This document shows, piece by piece, positions 8,709-17,312 of a stretch of DNA of 64,000 nucleotides. The stretch's first letter is position 1. Every line of letters begins with the position of its first letter. The notes beneath the pieces were generated by a model. That model was not told the DNA's origin. It was given only the letters and a program-made list of their open reading frames with translations, and ran no database searches. The position numbers and the translations under genes are program-made. The DNA comes from Flavobacterium sp. GT3R68 (lineage in GTDB: Bacteria > Bacteroidota > Bacteroidia > Flavobacteriales > Flavobacteriaceae): the NCBI RefSeq assembly GCF_007109225.1, contig NZ_VJZK01000001.1, positions 454,731-518,730 of the forward strand. Reading direction: 5' to 3'.

Positions 8709-9563
8709 TTATCTTCCCATATAGGCTACATTTATTTCACATTTGTTTCCTAAAGATCCCAACGAACCTATTACATGAGGTGTAGCTGTTGTCGTATTGT
8801 CATCATCAGCTCCTGTATATGCACCGTTTAGATTACAAGTAGCCCCAGCGGTTAAATTGATTGTCACAATAATAGTGATTTCATTAAATAGTTCATAAAG
8901 ATCAGACCCGCCGCTCCCATTCGAACCATTACTAGATCTATAGAGACTTACGGAATAGGAATATTTATCATAATTAGTTCCATTGACAGTCAGTCTAAAA
9001 TTCCCTTCAACAAAACCGGTAGCAGCATATCCATCAATGTCTTTTGATGCGCCCACATTAGTAGTTTTTTTATTTACCGGAGTTGCCCCTAAATATCCGG
9101 AAAATATAATCTGATACTCGCCATCATAAGGCGCAATAAAACTTTTGGAATTAAGACCCACTATATTCGAGTATGTTGCAGCAGTAGAGGCTACGCTTAA
9201 AACGGCGCTTTGAGTAAAGGAGGTTTTATAATTTCGGTGTATTTGTGACACCCATTTAACGCCATCCCAAAAATATAAACCGGGAATTACTCCATACGTT
9301 CCTGCGGTTGTATTGGTGTTGAACACCATTGTACCTACTTCTAAGGTAACACCATTTGGATTGGTAACGGGAGCGGAAACATTTGTAGCGGTCAGCGCAA
9401 TTCGGGGCATTATAAAACCGGTTGTGGCACTGGTGATGTCCAATGCGCCTTTTGGTAATGTAGTTCCCACGCCAACTTGCGCATAAAAAGAAATGGTAAA
9501 GAACGAAAATAATGCAATTAATCGGAGATGTGAAGATGTTTTTGGTTTAAAAATAAGCAACAT
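8709..9563 (-). CDS. secreted VGIGT-type protein with C1q/TNF-like C-terminal fold (hypothetical)
   Basis: 284 residues. The signal peptide ends near ALFSFFTISFYA; the mature end is QVGVGTTLPKGALDITSATTG, the N-terminal block shared with the two S74 proteins nearby. A linker FNTNTTAGTYGVIPGLYFWDG is also typical of the group. The C-terminal part has alternating beta strands (SFIAPYDGEYQIIFSGYLG ... CEINVAYMGR) like C1q/TNF-type trimeric jelly rolls. It lacks the S74 chaperone. No function is known; a trimeric surface protein is an inference. It is the most upstream of three same-strand VGIGT genes. Confidence 0.7.
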   Translation of the reverse strand: MLLIFKPKTSSHLRLIALFSFFTISFYAQVGVGTTLPKGALDITSATTGFIMPRIALTATNVSAPVTNPNGVTLEVGTMVFNTNTTAGTYGVIPGLYFWDGVKWVSQIHRNYKTSFTQSAVLSVASTAATYSNIVGLNSKSFIAPYDGEYQIIFSGYLGATPVNKKTTNVGASKDIDGYAATGFVEGNFRLTVNGTNYDKYSYSVSLYRSSNGSNGSGGSDLYELFNEITIIVTINLTAGATCNLNGAYTGADDDNTTTATPHVIGSLGSLGNKCEINVAYMGR

Positions 9564-9666
9564 GTTTTCTTGGTTTGTTTTTGGATTATTAACAGAAATT
9601 TAGCAAGAATACTATGTAATTATCACTCCACGTATATTTTACACACAAATTCGATAAAAAACTAAA

Positions 9667-9700
9667 AAATCCGATGAAAGACATGTTTTTCATCGGATTT
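9667..9700 (-). terminator. intrinsic terminator of the reductase gene
   Basis: Perfect 13-base arms 9667-9679 and 9688-9700 around an eight-base loop. On the minus strand the hairpin is followed by a T-rich run. It lies 48 bases after the reductase stop codon at 9748. Confidence 0.7.
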
Positions 9701-9747
9701 GTTATATTATTATTTAATCTACTTAAAAATTGACATTTAAATCACTT

Positions 9748-10800
9748 TTATACATCATCGTAATCGACATAAACTTCTGTTGAGGTCGGATGTGCCTGAC
9801 ACGTTAAAACCAATCCTTCAGCGATTTCACCATCGGTAAGAATCGAGTTCTTTTTCATTTCTGCAGTTCCTTTGGTTACTCTTGCAAGACAGCTGCTGCA
9901 TATACCTCCCTGACAGGAATACGGGGCATCAATTCCCTGTTTCAATGCGGCTTCCAGTAGTGTCTGTTTTTGCGACATTTCAAAAGTCGTTTCCTCATTA
10001 TCCACCATTATAGTTATCTGCGTGTGATCGTGTAATGGCAGATGAATCTCATGCTCTACCTTTGAAGCTGTGAATAATTCGAATTTTATAGCGGAGTCTT
10101 TGATGTTATGTTCCTTAAGTACCGTACTTACCGTATTAATCATGGTTTCTGGTCCGCACAGATAGAACTTATCGAAATCCAATTCTTTATGTTTGTTGTT
10201 GAGAACAAAATTTACAGTCGATTTTTCAATTCGCCCGAACAATTCATTTTCCACTTTGGCCTGGCTATACACATAATGGATAAAAAAGCGACCCACATAT
10301 TTCAATTGCAACTGATGAAGCTGTTGATGAAAGATAGTGTCTTCCGTGGTTTTATTTCCATATACCAAAACGAACGTGCTTTTCGGCTCGCCCTTCAAAA
10401 CCGCCTGAATAATGGACATTATCGGCGTAATCCCGCTTCCTGCAACAAACGCCGCATAATTTTTTTGGCGTTCCGCCTGTGGTTCGAAAGTAAATCTCCC
10501 TTCCGGGAAACCGACTTCCAAAGTATCTCCGGCTTTTAATTTACTATTTGCAAACTGGGAAAAAAGGCCCTGGCCCACAGCTTTTACAGCTATGCGCAGT
10601 TCGCCGCTTTCGGGAGAAGAACAAATGGAGTAGGCACGGCGGATTTCTTTCCCGTCCAGGGTTAATTTCAGATTAATGTATTGCCCTGCAATAAAAGTGT
10701 AATTGGCTTGCAATTCCTGGGGAACATTAAATAATACCGAAACGGCATCTTTGGTTTCCCGTCGGACTTCCTTAATATTCAATTTATAAAATGATGACAT
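9748..10800 (-). CDS. flavin reductase with 2Fe-2S ferredoxin domain (PaaE/ferredoxin-NADP reductase-like)
   Basis: 350 residues, cytoplasmic. The N-terminal FAD-binding barrel shows RRAYSICSSPESGEL (FAD motif RxYS). The NAD(P) domain has AAFVAGSGITPIMSII and FYLCGPETMI. The C-terminal plant-type ferredoxin domain has cysteines at 296, 301, 304 and 334 in C-x4-C-x2-C-x29-C spacing, fitting a [2Fe-2S] cluster. This architecture is that of PaaE, the reductase of phenylacetyl-CoA epoxidase, and of related electron-transfer reductases. No paaABCD genes lie nearby, so the partner oxygenase or desaturase is not identified; the acyl-ACP desaturase at 41542 needs such a donor, but a link is only speculation. 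Confidence 0.85.
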   Translation of the reverse strand: MSSFYKLNIKEVRRETKDAVSVLFNVPQELQANYTFIAGQYINLKLTLDGKEIRRAYSICSSPESGELRIAVKAVGQGLFSQFANSKLKAGDTLEVGFPEGRFTFEPQAERQKNYAAFVAGSGITPIMSIIQAVLKGEPKSTFVLVYGNKTTEDTIFHQQLHQLQLKYVGRFFIHYVYSQAKVENELFGRIEKSTVNFVLNNKHKELDFDKFYLCGPETMINTVSTVLKEHNIKDSAIKFELFTASKVEHEIHLPLHDHTQITIMVDNEETTFEMSQKQTLLEAALKQGIDAPYSCQGGICSSCLARVTKGTAEMKKNSILTDGEIAEGLVLTCQAHPTSTEVYVDYDDV

Positions 10801-10814
10801 GTTTTTATTTTTAG

Positions 10815-10822
10815 CAAAAATA
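10815..10822 (-). promoter_or_regulatory. -7 promoter element TATTTTTG of the reductase gene
   Basis: The complement of 10815-10822 reads TATTTTTG, matching TAnnTTTG, 15 bases before the ATG at 10800. I see no exact TTG at the right distance upstream. Confidence 0.35.
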
Positions 10823-10945
10823 GAAAAAAGTATTAAGACGACAGAATTTTCAGAAGCAACTGTCCTCCAATTTTAAAAAACAGAATCCAAAACTGTAACA
10901 TTTCCTTACTTTTACAGTCAAACCCCAAAAATAACACTAACAACC

Positions 10946-12415
10946 ATGTTCAAACTTTTTCTTAAACTCGAATGGAAAGCCTTCTTACGTTCGGCTTCTT
11001 TCGGAACAAATCTGGCCCTGAAGATCTTGATGGCATTCGGGGCAATATACCTGATAATGGTATTTCTGCTGATAGGAATCGGTGGGTTTTACATGCTTCA
11101 GGACATGAAGATCGATCCCTTGATAACCGTTAATAAATACCTTATTTATTATTTTGTAATGGATTTAACCGTCCGGCTTTTGTTGCAAAAAATTCCGGTG
11201 ATGAATATCCGACCATTACTGGTGCTTCCTATCAACAGAAATACCATTGTCAATTTTTCTCTGGGAAAAACGATGCTGTCCTTTTTTAACCTGATTCATC
11301 TTTTTTATTTTGTGCCTTTTACCATTATATTGTTGATGGAAGGATACGATGTATTAAGCGTGCTTACTTGGTTTATATCGATTCTGTCATTGATCTACAT
11401 CAATAATTTTCTGAATGTTGTTTTGAACAATAAGGACAGTTTACTAATTGTTTTCCTTACCATTATGGGGGCTCTTGGAGTTTCGCAGTACTATGGCCTC
11501 TTGGATATTACTAATTATACTTCACTGTTTTTTGATGGAATGTTTGCGACGCTCTGGGTCTTTCTGATACCGATGCTGACAGTGATTGCATTGTATTTGA
11601 GGACTTTCATTTATTTGAAGAAAAACCTTTATTTGGACGCCGGTCTTGCCAGTAAGGGAAACACCGCAAAAACTGAAAATTTTACCTGGCTGAACCAATT
11701 TGGAACCTTGGGTACTTTCCTAAAAAACGACATCAAATTAATTAAAAGAAACAAACGTTCGAAAACCACCGTATTTATGAGCTTTTTGTTTTTGTTTTAC
11801 GGCTTGCTTTTCTTCACGAGATCGATCGAAGTTTATGACAATCCGGTGATGAAAATGTTTGGGGGCATCTTTGTTTCGGGCGGATTTCTGTTCACCTTCG
11901 GCCAATTTGTACCAAGTTGGGACAGCTCCTATTATCAGTTAATGATGACGCAGAACATTTCGTATCGGGATTACCTGAATTCGAAATGGTGGCTGATTGT
12001 TATCGCAACAGTCATAACAACTGTATTAGCGTCTTTTTACCTGTATTTCGGATGGGAAGCGTATATGATGATCATCGTGGGAGCTGTTTATAATATAGGA
12101 GTCAATTCGTATTTGGTCCTTCTGGGCGGAGCTTACATCAAAACTCCGGTGGATTTGAGTTCTTCGAAAGGTGCTTTCGGCGACAAAAAAGCCTTTAATG
12201 TCAAAACGATGCTGATATCGTTGCCGAAAATCTTCTTGCCGATTATGCTATACGGCTTCGGTTACTTTTTAATCAGTCCTATGGCCGGATTGGCATTGGT
12301 GGCGATTACAGGGATTTTGGGATTTGCATTGCGGAACAGCGTTTTTGGCCTCATTGAAAAAATATACAAAATCGAAAAATACAAAACCCTGGACGCTTAC
12401 AAACAGAAAAACTAA
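10946..12415 (+). CDS. DUF5687 family ABC-transporter permease
   Basis: 489 residues with about 12 predicted membrane segments in two sets, separated by a soluble stretch with basic residues near 255-275 (FLKNDIKLIKRNKRSKTT). It matches DUF5687, a Bacteroidota permease family encoded directly before an ABC ATPase. The ATPase gene starts 29 bases downstream. Together they likely form an ABC-2 type exporter in the inner membrane; the substrate is unknown. The start MFKLFLKLEWKAFLRS is typical of such permeases. Confidence 0.8.
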   Translation: MFKLFLKLEWKAFLRSASFGTNLALKILMAFGAIYLIMVFLLIGIGGFYMLQDMKIDPLITVNKYLIYYFVMDLTVRLLLQKIPVMNIRPLLVLPINRNTIVNFSLGKTMLSFFNLIHLFYFVPFTIILLMEGYDVLSVLTWFISILSLIYINNFLNVVLNNKDSLLIVFLTIMGALGVSQYYGLLDITNYTSLFFDGMFATLWVFLIPMLTVIALYLRTFIYLKKNLYLDAGLASKGNTAKTENFTWLNQFGTLGTFLKNDIKLIKRNKRSKTTVFMSFLFLFYGLLFFTRSIEVYDNPVMKMFGGIFVSGGFLFTFGQFVPSWDSSYYQLMMTQNISYRDYLNSKWWLIVIATVITTVLASFYLYFGWEAYMMIIVGAVYNIGVNSYLVLLGGAYIKTPVDLSSSKGAFGDKKAFNVKTMLISLPKIFLPIMLYGFGYFLISPMAGLALVAITGILGFALRNSVFGLIEKIYKIEKYKTLDAYKQKN

Positions 12416-12444
12416 GAATCAACGATTCAATAAAACATAACATT

Positions 12445-13140
12445 ATGATACAGGCAACGCAACTTTCAAAAACATACAACGGGATAAAAGTTCTAAACAT
12501 CGAAAACCTGGACATTCCCAAAGGACAAAGCTTTGGCTTGGTCGGCAATAACGGCGCAGGAAAAACCACTTTTTTCAGCCTTCTACTGGATTTAATCCAG
12601 CCCAGTTCAGGCAGCATAACCAATAATTCGGTTTCGGTTCATTCGAGTGAAGCGTGGAAACCCTTCACGTCGGCTTTTTTGGATGAAAGCTTCCTGATAG
12701 GCTATTTGACGGCAGAAGAATATTTCTATTTCATCGGGGATTTACGCGGACAGAACAAAGCGGATGTTGATGCTTTATTGGCAACTCATGAAGAATTCTT
12801 TAATGGAGAAATCCTTAAAAACAAAAAATACCTGCGTGATTTATCCAAAGGAAATCAGAAAAAAGTGGGCATAATTGCCACCTTAATAGGAAGCCCGGAG
12901 GTGGTGATTCTCGACGAACCGTTTGCGAATCTGGACCCAACCACCGTAAACCGACTCAAAAAAATAATCCGGGAATTATCGGACGATCCGTTTGTAACAG
13001 TGCTCGTCTCCAGCCATGATTTGCAGCATACGGTAGATGTTTGCGACAGGATTGTGGCACTCAACAAAGGCGAAATTGTCAAAGACATGACCACATCAAC
13101 TGAAACACTTCAGGAATTGGAAGCGTTTTTCGCAGTATAA
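12445..13140 (+). CDS. ABC transporter ATP-binding protein
   Basis: 231 residues, a single ABC nucleotide-binding domain. Walker A is GNNGAGKTT (residues about 34-42), the signature is LSKGNQKK, a diverged form of LSGGQ, and Walker B is VVILDEPFANLDP, followed by the H-loop SSHDLQH. It is the energising partner of the DUF5687 permease encoded just upstream. The Lys in place of the first signature Gly is also seen in some CcmA-type exporter ATPases and does not by itself imply loss of activity. Confidence 0.92.
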   Translation: MIQATQLSKTYNGIKVLNIENLDIPKGQSFGLVGNNGAGKTTFFSLLLDLIQPSSGSITNNSVSVHSSEAWKPFTSAFLDESFLIGYLTAEEYFYFIGDLRGQNKADVDALLATHEEFFNGEILKNKKYLRDLSKGNQKKVGIIATLIGSPEVVILDEPFANLDPTTVNRLKKIIRELSDDPFVTVLVSSHDLQHTVDVCDRIVALNKGEIVKDMTTSTETLQELEAFFAV

Positions 13141-13152
13141 AAAATAAATGTT

Positions 13153-13251
13153 TGGGCGTGACCCTGAAAGAAAAATTCAGGGTCGGGCTATCCATTTCAA
13201 GTCCTCGCTCGTTCCTCGCTGCGGGCTTTACATTATTATCCCTCACGCAAA
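13153..13251. repeat. intergenic hairpin repeat of the GGGCGTGACCC...CCCTCACGC type
   Basis: Begins with a perfect nine-base-pair hairpin (13160-13168 with 13176-13184), then GGGCTATCC, a CTCGCTCGTTCCTCGCTGCG segment and the end CCCTCACGC. From memory, sequences of this make-up recur between genes in Flavobacterium genomes. Only one copy is present here. It is GC-richer than the surrounding intergenic DNA and contains no gene. It may also act as a weak transcription end for the ABC exporter genes, although no T tract follows. Confidence 0.5.
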
Positions 13252-13287
13252 TCACCCTCCGGTTTTCAAAAATAGTAGTGTAACCTT

Positions 13288-13316
13288 TTGCCATATCAAA
13301 AAGAAACGTATTTTTA
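13288..13316 (+). promoter_or_regulatory. possible promoter of sprE (TTG-N18-TATTTTTA)
   Basis: TTG at 13288-13290 is followed after 18 bases by TATTTTTA (13309-13316), one base off the TAnnTTTG consensus. It is about 55 bases before the sprE start and beyond the repeat element. Confidence 0.35.
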
Positions 13317-13371
13317 CAAGTCCTTACACTAAATTCGACTTTTATAAGTTAAAGAATTAAAACGTTTTACA

Positions 13372-16185
13372 TTGAAAAACAACATCCTTAAATACTCGGT
13401 TATCGCAGGTTTTTTTCTTTTTTTGTTAGCCTGTTCTACCAAAAGAAACAGCTTCATTTCCAGGAATTCCCACGCACTGAGCACCGAATACAACATTCTT
13501 TATAATGGAGGGATCGCCCTTGAAACCGGCATTGCCGAACTGAAAACCAATTACAAGGACAATTTTTGGGAGCGGCTGCCAATCGAAAGAATGCAGATCA
13601 GCCAGGAGGCTTTTCTGCCCGGACAAACCAAAAACGCCAATTTTGATCGCGCGGAGACCAAAGCCATCAAAGCCATCCAGAAACATTCGATGAATATCGC
13701 AGGCGCGGAAAAAAACCCGCAAATGGATGAAGCTCATTTAATGTTGGGAAAAGCACGATATTACGACCAGCGATTTGTGCCTGCACTGGAAGCCTTCAAT
13801 TACATATTATACAAATACCCGAACAGCGACAAGATTTATGAGGCCAAAGTATGGCGTGAAAAAACCAACATCCGCATGGAAAACGATGCGTTGGCGGTTA
13901 ACAATCTTCGCAGATTGCTAAAGGAAATCAAATTCAAGGATCAGATTTTTGCCGATGCCAATGCGATACTTTCACAGGCTTTCCTGAATCTGGAGGAAAA
14001 AGACAGCGCCATTGCCAAATTAAAATTGGCGACTGAATTCACCAAACAAAAAGAAGAAAAGGCACGATACCGTTTTATCCTGGGACAGATTTATGATGAA
14101 CTAGGTTATAAAGACAGCGCATTTGCCGCTTATCAGTCGGTCATTGACATGAAGAGGAAATCTCCAAGACAATATGTGATTCAGGCACATGCGAGACAGG
14201 CACAGCAATTCGATTTTGAAGAAGGGGATTCGATTGCCTTTCTGAAAAAATTCAATAAATTATTACGAGACCGGGAAAACAGACCGTATCTGGATGTGCT
14301 GAACCATCAATTGGCATTGTTTTATGACAAAAGCAAAAAATACGATATTGCCCAGAATTACTACAACAAATCACTTAAAGCCAGATCGCAGGATTCTTAT
14401 TTGGCTGCGTCCAATTACCGCAACTTGGCGGATGTGTATTTCAATAAAGCCCGCTACCAAATGGCTGGTCAATATTATGACAGTACGCTGACTCAGTTAA
14501 ACACAAGATCCAGAGAATATAAGGCAATCAAAAAGAAAAGAGAAAATCTTGTTGACGTAATCAAATACGAAAGTATTGCCACCCGTAATGACAGTATCCT
14601 TTACGCGGTCTCTCTTTCTGATGCCGAAAGGATAAGTTATTACGACAAACATATTGTGAATCTCAAAAAAGCGGACCAAACAAAAAAGGCCCAACAGGAA
14701 AAAGCTTCAAAATCAGTTCAACAAAATGGCGGAAAGTCCGAAGATTTGAATCCGACGGGTGTAAAAGACGGAGCGGTTCCCCAAGCGAACCAGCCGATGC
14801 TGCCCCCGGTTAACGTTGCTGGATCCCAAGAAAGCAATTTCTATTTCTATAATCCGGCCACCGTAGCATTTGGTAAAAACGAATTTAGAAAAAGATGGGG
14901 TAACAGGGCTTACAAAAATAATTGGAGACTATCGACTACAACAGGTGAGATAAAAACTGATGCGATTGCGGGAATTGAAAATGAAAATACTGACGGCATT
15001 GTGAAGAATGTTGTGGAAGAGAAATACTCCTCAGCTTTTTACATCAAACAATTGCCGGTAAATGAAAATGTCATTGACAGTATCGCCAAGGAACGCAACT
15101 TTGCCTATTTCCAACTGGGCGTTATTTATAAAGAAAAATTCAAAGAATATCCTTTGGCTGCAGCCAAATTTGAACAGCTTCTGAAAAACAATCCCGAAGA
15201 ACGATTGGTACTTCCTTCGCTTTATAATCTGAGTAAAATCTATGAAATGATAGATAAGGACAAAGCAGCGATCATAAAGAACAGGATAATCAGCCAATAT
15301 CCGGAATCTCGCTATGCTCAGATTTTAAATAGCCCAGGCGCTGAAACCACTTTAATAAATGAATCACCGGAAGTCACCTACAACAAATTGTATAAATTAT
15401 TTGAGGCAGGGGATTACCGAACCGTGCTTTCTGATTTGGAAATCGCGATCAACCAATTTACCGGAGAAGAAATGGTTCCTAAATTTGAGTTGTTGAAAGC
15501 CACGACGGCAGGAAAATTAAAAGGAGTGGAAGAATACCGGAAAGCAATCAATTTTGTGGCGCTCAATTATCCGTACAGCGACGAAGGAAAACAGTCAGAA
15601 CTGCTGTTAGGAAAAGATATTCCGGCACTTGAAAGTCTACGGCTGTACGCCGAAAACCCGAAGACCTGGAAATTGTTGTACAGGTTTGCCTATCCGGATG
15701 CTAAAAACATTAAAATCGTACAAGACAAAATCAATAAATTTGTAGCAGCACGTCCTTATGATAAACTGTCTTCCTCGGTTGATATTTATAACATGACTGA
15801 TAATTTTATTGTGATTCACGGGATTATTTCGGAAGCGTATGCTAAAGGAATTTTAACCATTTTAAAAGAATACAAAGATTATAAAATTGCGCAGACGCCA
15901 GTTGTGATTTCCAATTACAATTATAAAGTAGTGCAGATTAAGAAAAATTTAGAGGAGTATTTAACGACACCACCTTCAATTCCAATTCCGGCTGCATCAC
16001 CATCGGAAACTCCCATAACTCCAATAGATATTCCATCCGGGAATAATAATCCGCCGGGCAATCCACCTGTGAATAATGCTGTCGGAAATCCGCCAGGACA
16101 GCCGATGCAGAACCCAAATAAGCCGCCCGTATTTCAGGAAGAGAAAAGTTCTGAAAAACCGATCATCCAACCTAAAAAACCGTAA
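13372..16185 (+). CDS. sprE: SprE/PorW-like lipoprotein of gliding motility and type IX secretion
   Basis: 937 residues with a lipoprotein signal (LFLLAC, Cys21). TPR-like helical repeats run from about residue 120 to 400 (for example AHLMLGKARYYDQRFVPALE) and again around 560-760. The end is rich in Pro, Asn and Lys. The start ISRNSHALSTEYNILYNGG and overall length match SprE of Flavobacterium johnsoniae (PorW in Porphyromonas), which is needed for T9SS secretion and gliding. It is predicted to sit in the envelope as a lipoprotein. The start is TTG at 13372, chosen because it gives a complete signal peptide. The next gene (bactofilin) begins two bases later, so the two are co-transcribed. 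Confidence 0.85.
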   Translation: MKNNILKYSVIAGFFLFLLACSTKRNSFISRNSHALSTEYNILYNGGIALETGIAELKTNYKDNFWERLPIERMQISQEAFLPGQTKNANFDRAETKAIKAIQKHSMNIAGAEKNPQMDEAHLMLGKARYYDQRFVPALEAFNYILYKYPNSDKIYEAKVWREKTNIRMENDALAVNNLRRLLKEIKFKDQIFADANAILSQAFLNLEEKDSAIAKLKLATEFTKQKEEKARYRFILGQIYDELGYKDSAFAAYQSVIDMKRKSPRQYVIQAHARQAQQFDFEEGDSIAFLKKFNKLLRDRENRPYLDVLNHQLALFYDKSKKYDIAQNYYNKSLKARSQDSYLAASNYRNLADVYFNKARYQMAGQYYDSTLTQLNTRSREYKAIKKKRENLVDVIKYESIATRNDSILYAVSLSDAERISYYDKHIVNLKKADQTKKAQQEKASKSVQQNGGKSEDLNPTGVKDGAVPQANQPMLPPVNVAGSQESNFYFYNPATVAFGKNEFRKRWGNRAYKNNWRLSTTTGEIKTDAIAGIENENTDGIVKNVVEEKYSSAFYIKQLPVNENVIDSIAKERNFAYFQLGVIYKEKFKEYPLAAAKFEQLLKNNPEERLVLPSLYNLSKIYEMIDKDKAAIIKNRIISQYPESRYAQILNSPGAETTLINESPEVTYNKLYKLFEAGDYRTVLSDLEIAINQFTGEEMVPKFELLKATTAGKLKGVEEYRKAINFVALNYPYSDEGKQSELLLGKDIPALESLRLYAENPKTWKLLYRFAYPDAKNIKIVQDKINKFVAARPYDKLSSSVDIYNMTDNFIVIHGIISEAYAKGILTILKEYKDYKIAQTPVVISNYNYKVVQIKKNLEEYLTTPPSIPIPAASPSETPITPIDIPSGNNNPPGNPPVNNAVGNPPGQPMQNPNKPPVFQEEKSSEKPIIQPKKP

Positions 16186-16187
16186 TT

Positions 16188-16574
16188 ATGTTTGAAAAAA
16201 GCCCCAAATCATACACAGATTTATTAGGTAAAACGAATCGGATTGTGGAAGGCACAACCATAAAAGGAGATATTATTTCCCCTTCTGATTTCAGGTTAGA
16301 TGGAGAATTGGTGGGGAATTTCCAATCAAAAGGGAAAATTGTAATCGGACCCGCAGGAAGCATCAAAGGCGATATCATTTGTAAAAATGCCGATATAGAA
16401 GGAAAATTTGAAGGCAAAATTGACGTGACCGAAATTCTGAATATCAAATCAAAAGCAAGTATTCACGGGGAAGTAATCTGCGGAAAATTATCCGTAGAGC
16501 CTGGTGCCGATTTCAGTGCTACCTGTGCTATGAAACCAGCTGTAAAAAACACAATAGTAAATGATGGACAATAA
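16188..16574 (+). CDS. bactofilin (polymer-forming cytoskeletal protein)
   Basis: 128 residues, a single bactofilin domain of repeating beta-helix turns (IVEGTTIKGDIISPSDFRLD, GPAGSIKGDIICKNADIEG, SIHGEVICGKLSVEPGADF). Bactofilins polymerise without nucleotide into membrane-associated filaments that organise cell shape or localise enzymes. The gene lies two bases after sprE and its end overlaps the start of atpZ by 14 bases, so translation is probably coupled. Confidence 0.9.
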   Translation: MFEKSPKSYTDLLGKTNRIVEGTTIKGDIISPSDFRLDGELVGNFQSKGKIVIGPAGSIKGDIICKNADIEGKFEGKIDVTEILNIKSKASIHGEVICGKLSVEPGADFSATCAMKPAVKNTIVNDGQ

Positions 16575-16797
16575 CGAATCTAAGAAAAATGCCACGAAGT
16601 GGCTGGCGCTGATCAATATCCCAATTCAGATGGGCGTTATCATTTTTTTGTTCGCCTACTTGGGCCACTGGTTGGATGAAAACCATCCGCATCCGAAAGT
16701 ATATTATGTAAAGGTACTGGTTGTGGTGGGTGTTTTCCTGGCACTGTACAACGTGATGAGGCAGGTTAACGAAATCAACAAATCTTCAGAAAAATAG
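16561..16797 (+). CDS. AtpZ/AtpI family ATP synthase accessory protein
   Basis: 78 residues with two membrane helices (about 14-36 and 47-66), starting WLALINIPIQMGVIIFLFAYLGHWLDE. This is the AtpZ/AtpI family encoded at the head of atp operons, which helps assemble the c-ring or acts with it in ion transport. It overlaps the bactofilin gene by 14 bases and is two bases from the next gene. Confidence 0.85.
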   Translation: MMDNNESKKNATKWLALINIPIQMGVIIFLFAYLGHWLDENHPHPKVYYVKVLVVVGVFLALYNVMRQVNEINKSSEK

Positions 16798-16799
16798 CA

Positions 16800-17195
16800 A
16801 TGGGCATTAAAAAATTCAGACCAATTTTAGAAGTGCTGCTGCTTGCAATTCCAATCTACATTATCCATAAAATTATTTTCAGTTTTGTAAAGTCCATTCC
16901 CCATGAAGCTTTTCATTATTCTTTAGAACAAGTGTATGGGTTCTTTTTGATGGCATCATTGCTAATTGTATTGGTGCTGGTAATAATCAGGGAAAAGAAC
17001 TTAGACATTGTAGGTTATACATTTTTATTGATCACCAGTATGAAAATGGGGGTATCCTATTTTGTATTAAGGCCAATATTGCTAAACGCAAATGAAAGTC
17101 AGCATTCCGAAAAAATCAATTTTTTCATCATTTTCGCACTATTTTTAGCAATAGAAACGGTAATAACAATACGATTATTAAACAATAAACAATAA
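16800..17195 (+). CDS. DUF6168-like membrane protein of the atp locus
   Basis: 131 residues with four predicted membrane helices (about 10-30, 45-65, 72-92, 105-125). It occupies the place usually taken by a small membrane protein between AtpZ and AtpB, analogous in position to AtpI/UncI. I recognise it as likely DUF6168, a Flavobacteriia family. A role in ATP synthase assembly is inferred from position only. Confidence 0.7.
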   Translation: MGIKKFRPILEVLLLAIPIYIIHKIIFSFVKSIPHEAFHYSLEQVYGFFLMASLLIVLVLVIIREKNLDIVGYTFLLITSMKMGVSYFVLRPILLNANESQHSEKINFFIIFALFLAIETVITIRLLNNKQ

Positions 17196-17242
17196 AACAT
17201 TAATCCAGCCATAATAATTACATAAAAAATTATTTATTGCCT

Positions 17243-17271
17243 TTGGAATATTAATTTAAAATGTACCTTTG
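17243..17271 (+). promoter_or_regulatory. promoter of atpB (TTG-N18-TACCTTTG)
   Basis: TTG at 17243-17245 and TACCTTTG at 17264-17271, 18 bases apart, fit the Bacteroidota consensus well. It lies about 40 bases before atpB and after the stop at 17195, so the core atp genes can be transcribed separately from sprE and the bactofilin. Confidence 0.6.
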
Positions 17272-17312
17272 CACCAAATTTTAGAAACGTAAAATAAAGA
17301 CATTTAAAAGAT

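Noticed and set aside
4216..9563. Prophage remnant suggested by tail-fibre S74 domains
   Set aside because: No integrase, capsid, tail tube, lysis or attachment-site sequence is near. The genes have their own host-type promoters and signal peptides.
10108..10539. A 143-codon open frame on the plus strand
   Set aside because: Antisense to the reductase gene with its clear FAD, NAD(P) and 2Fe-2S motifs.
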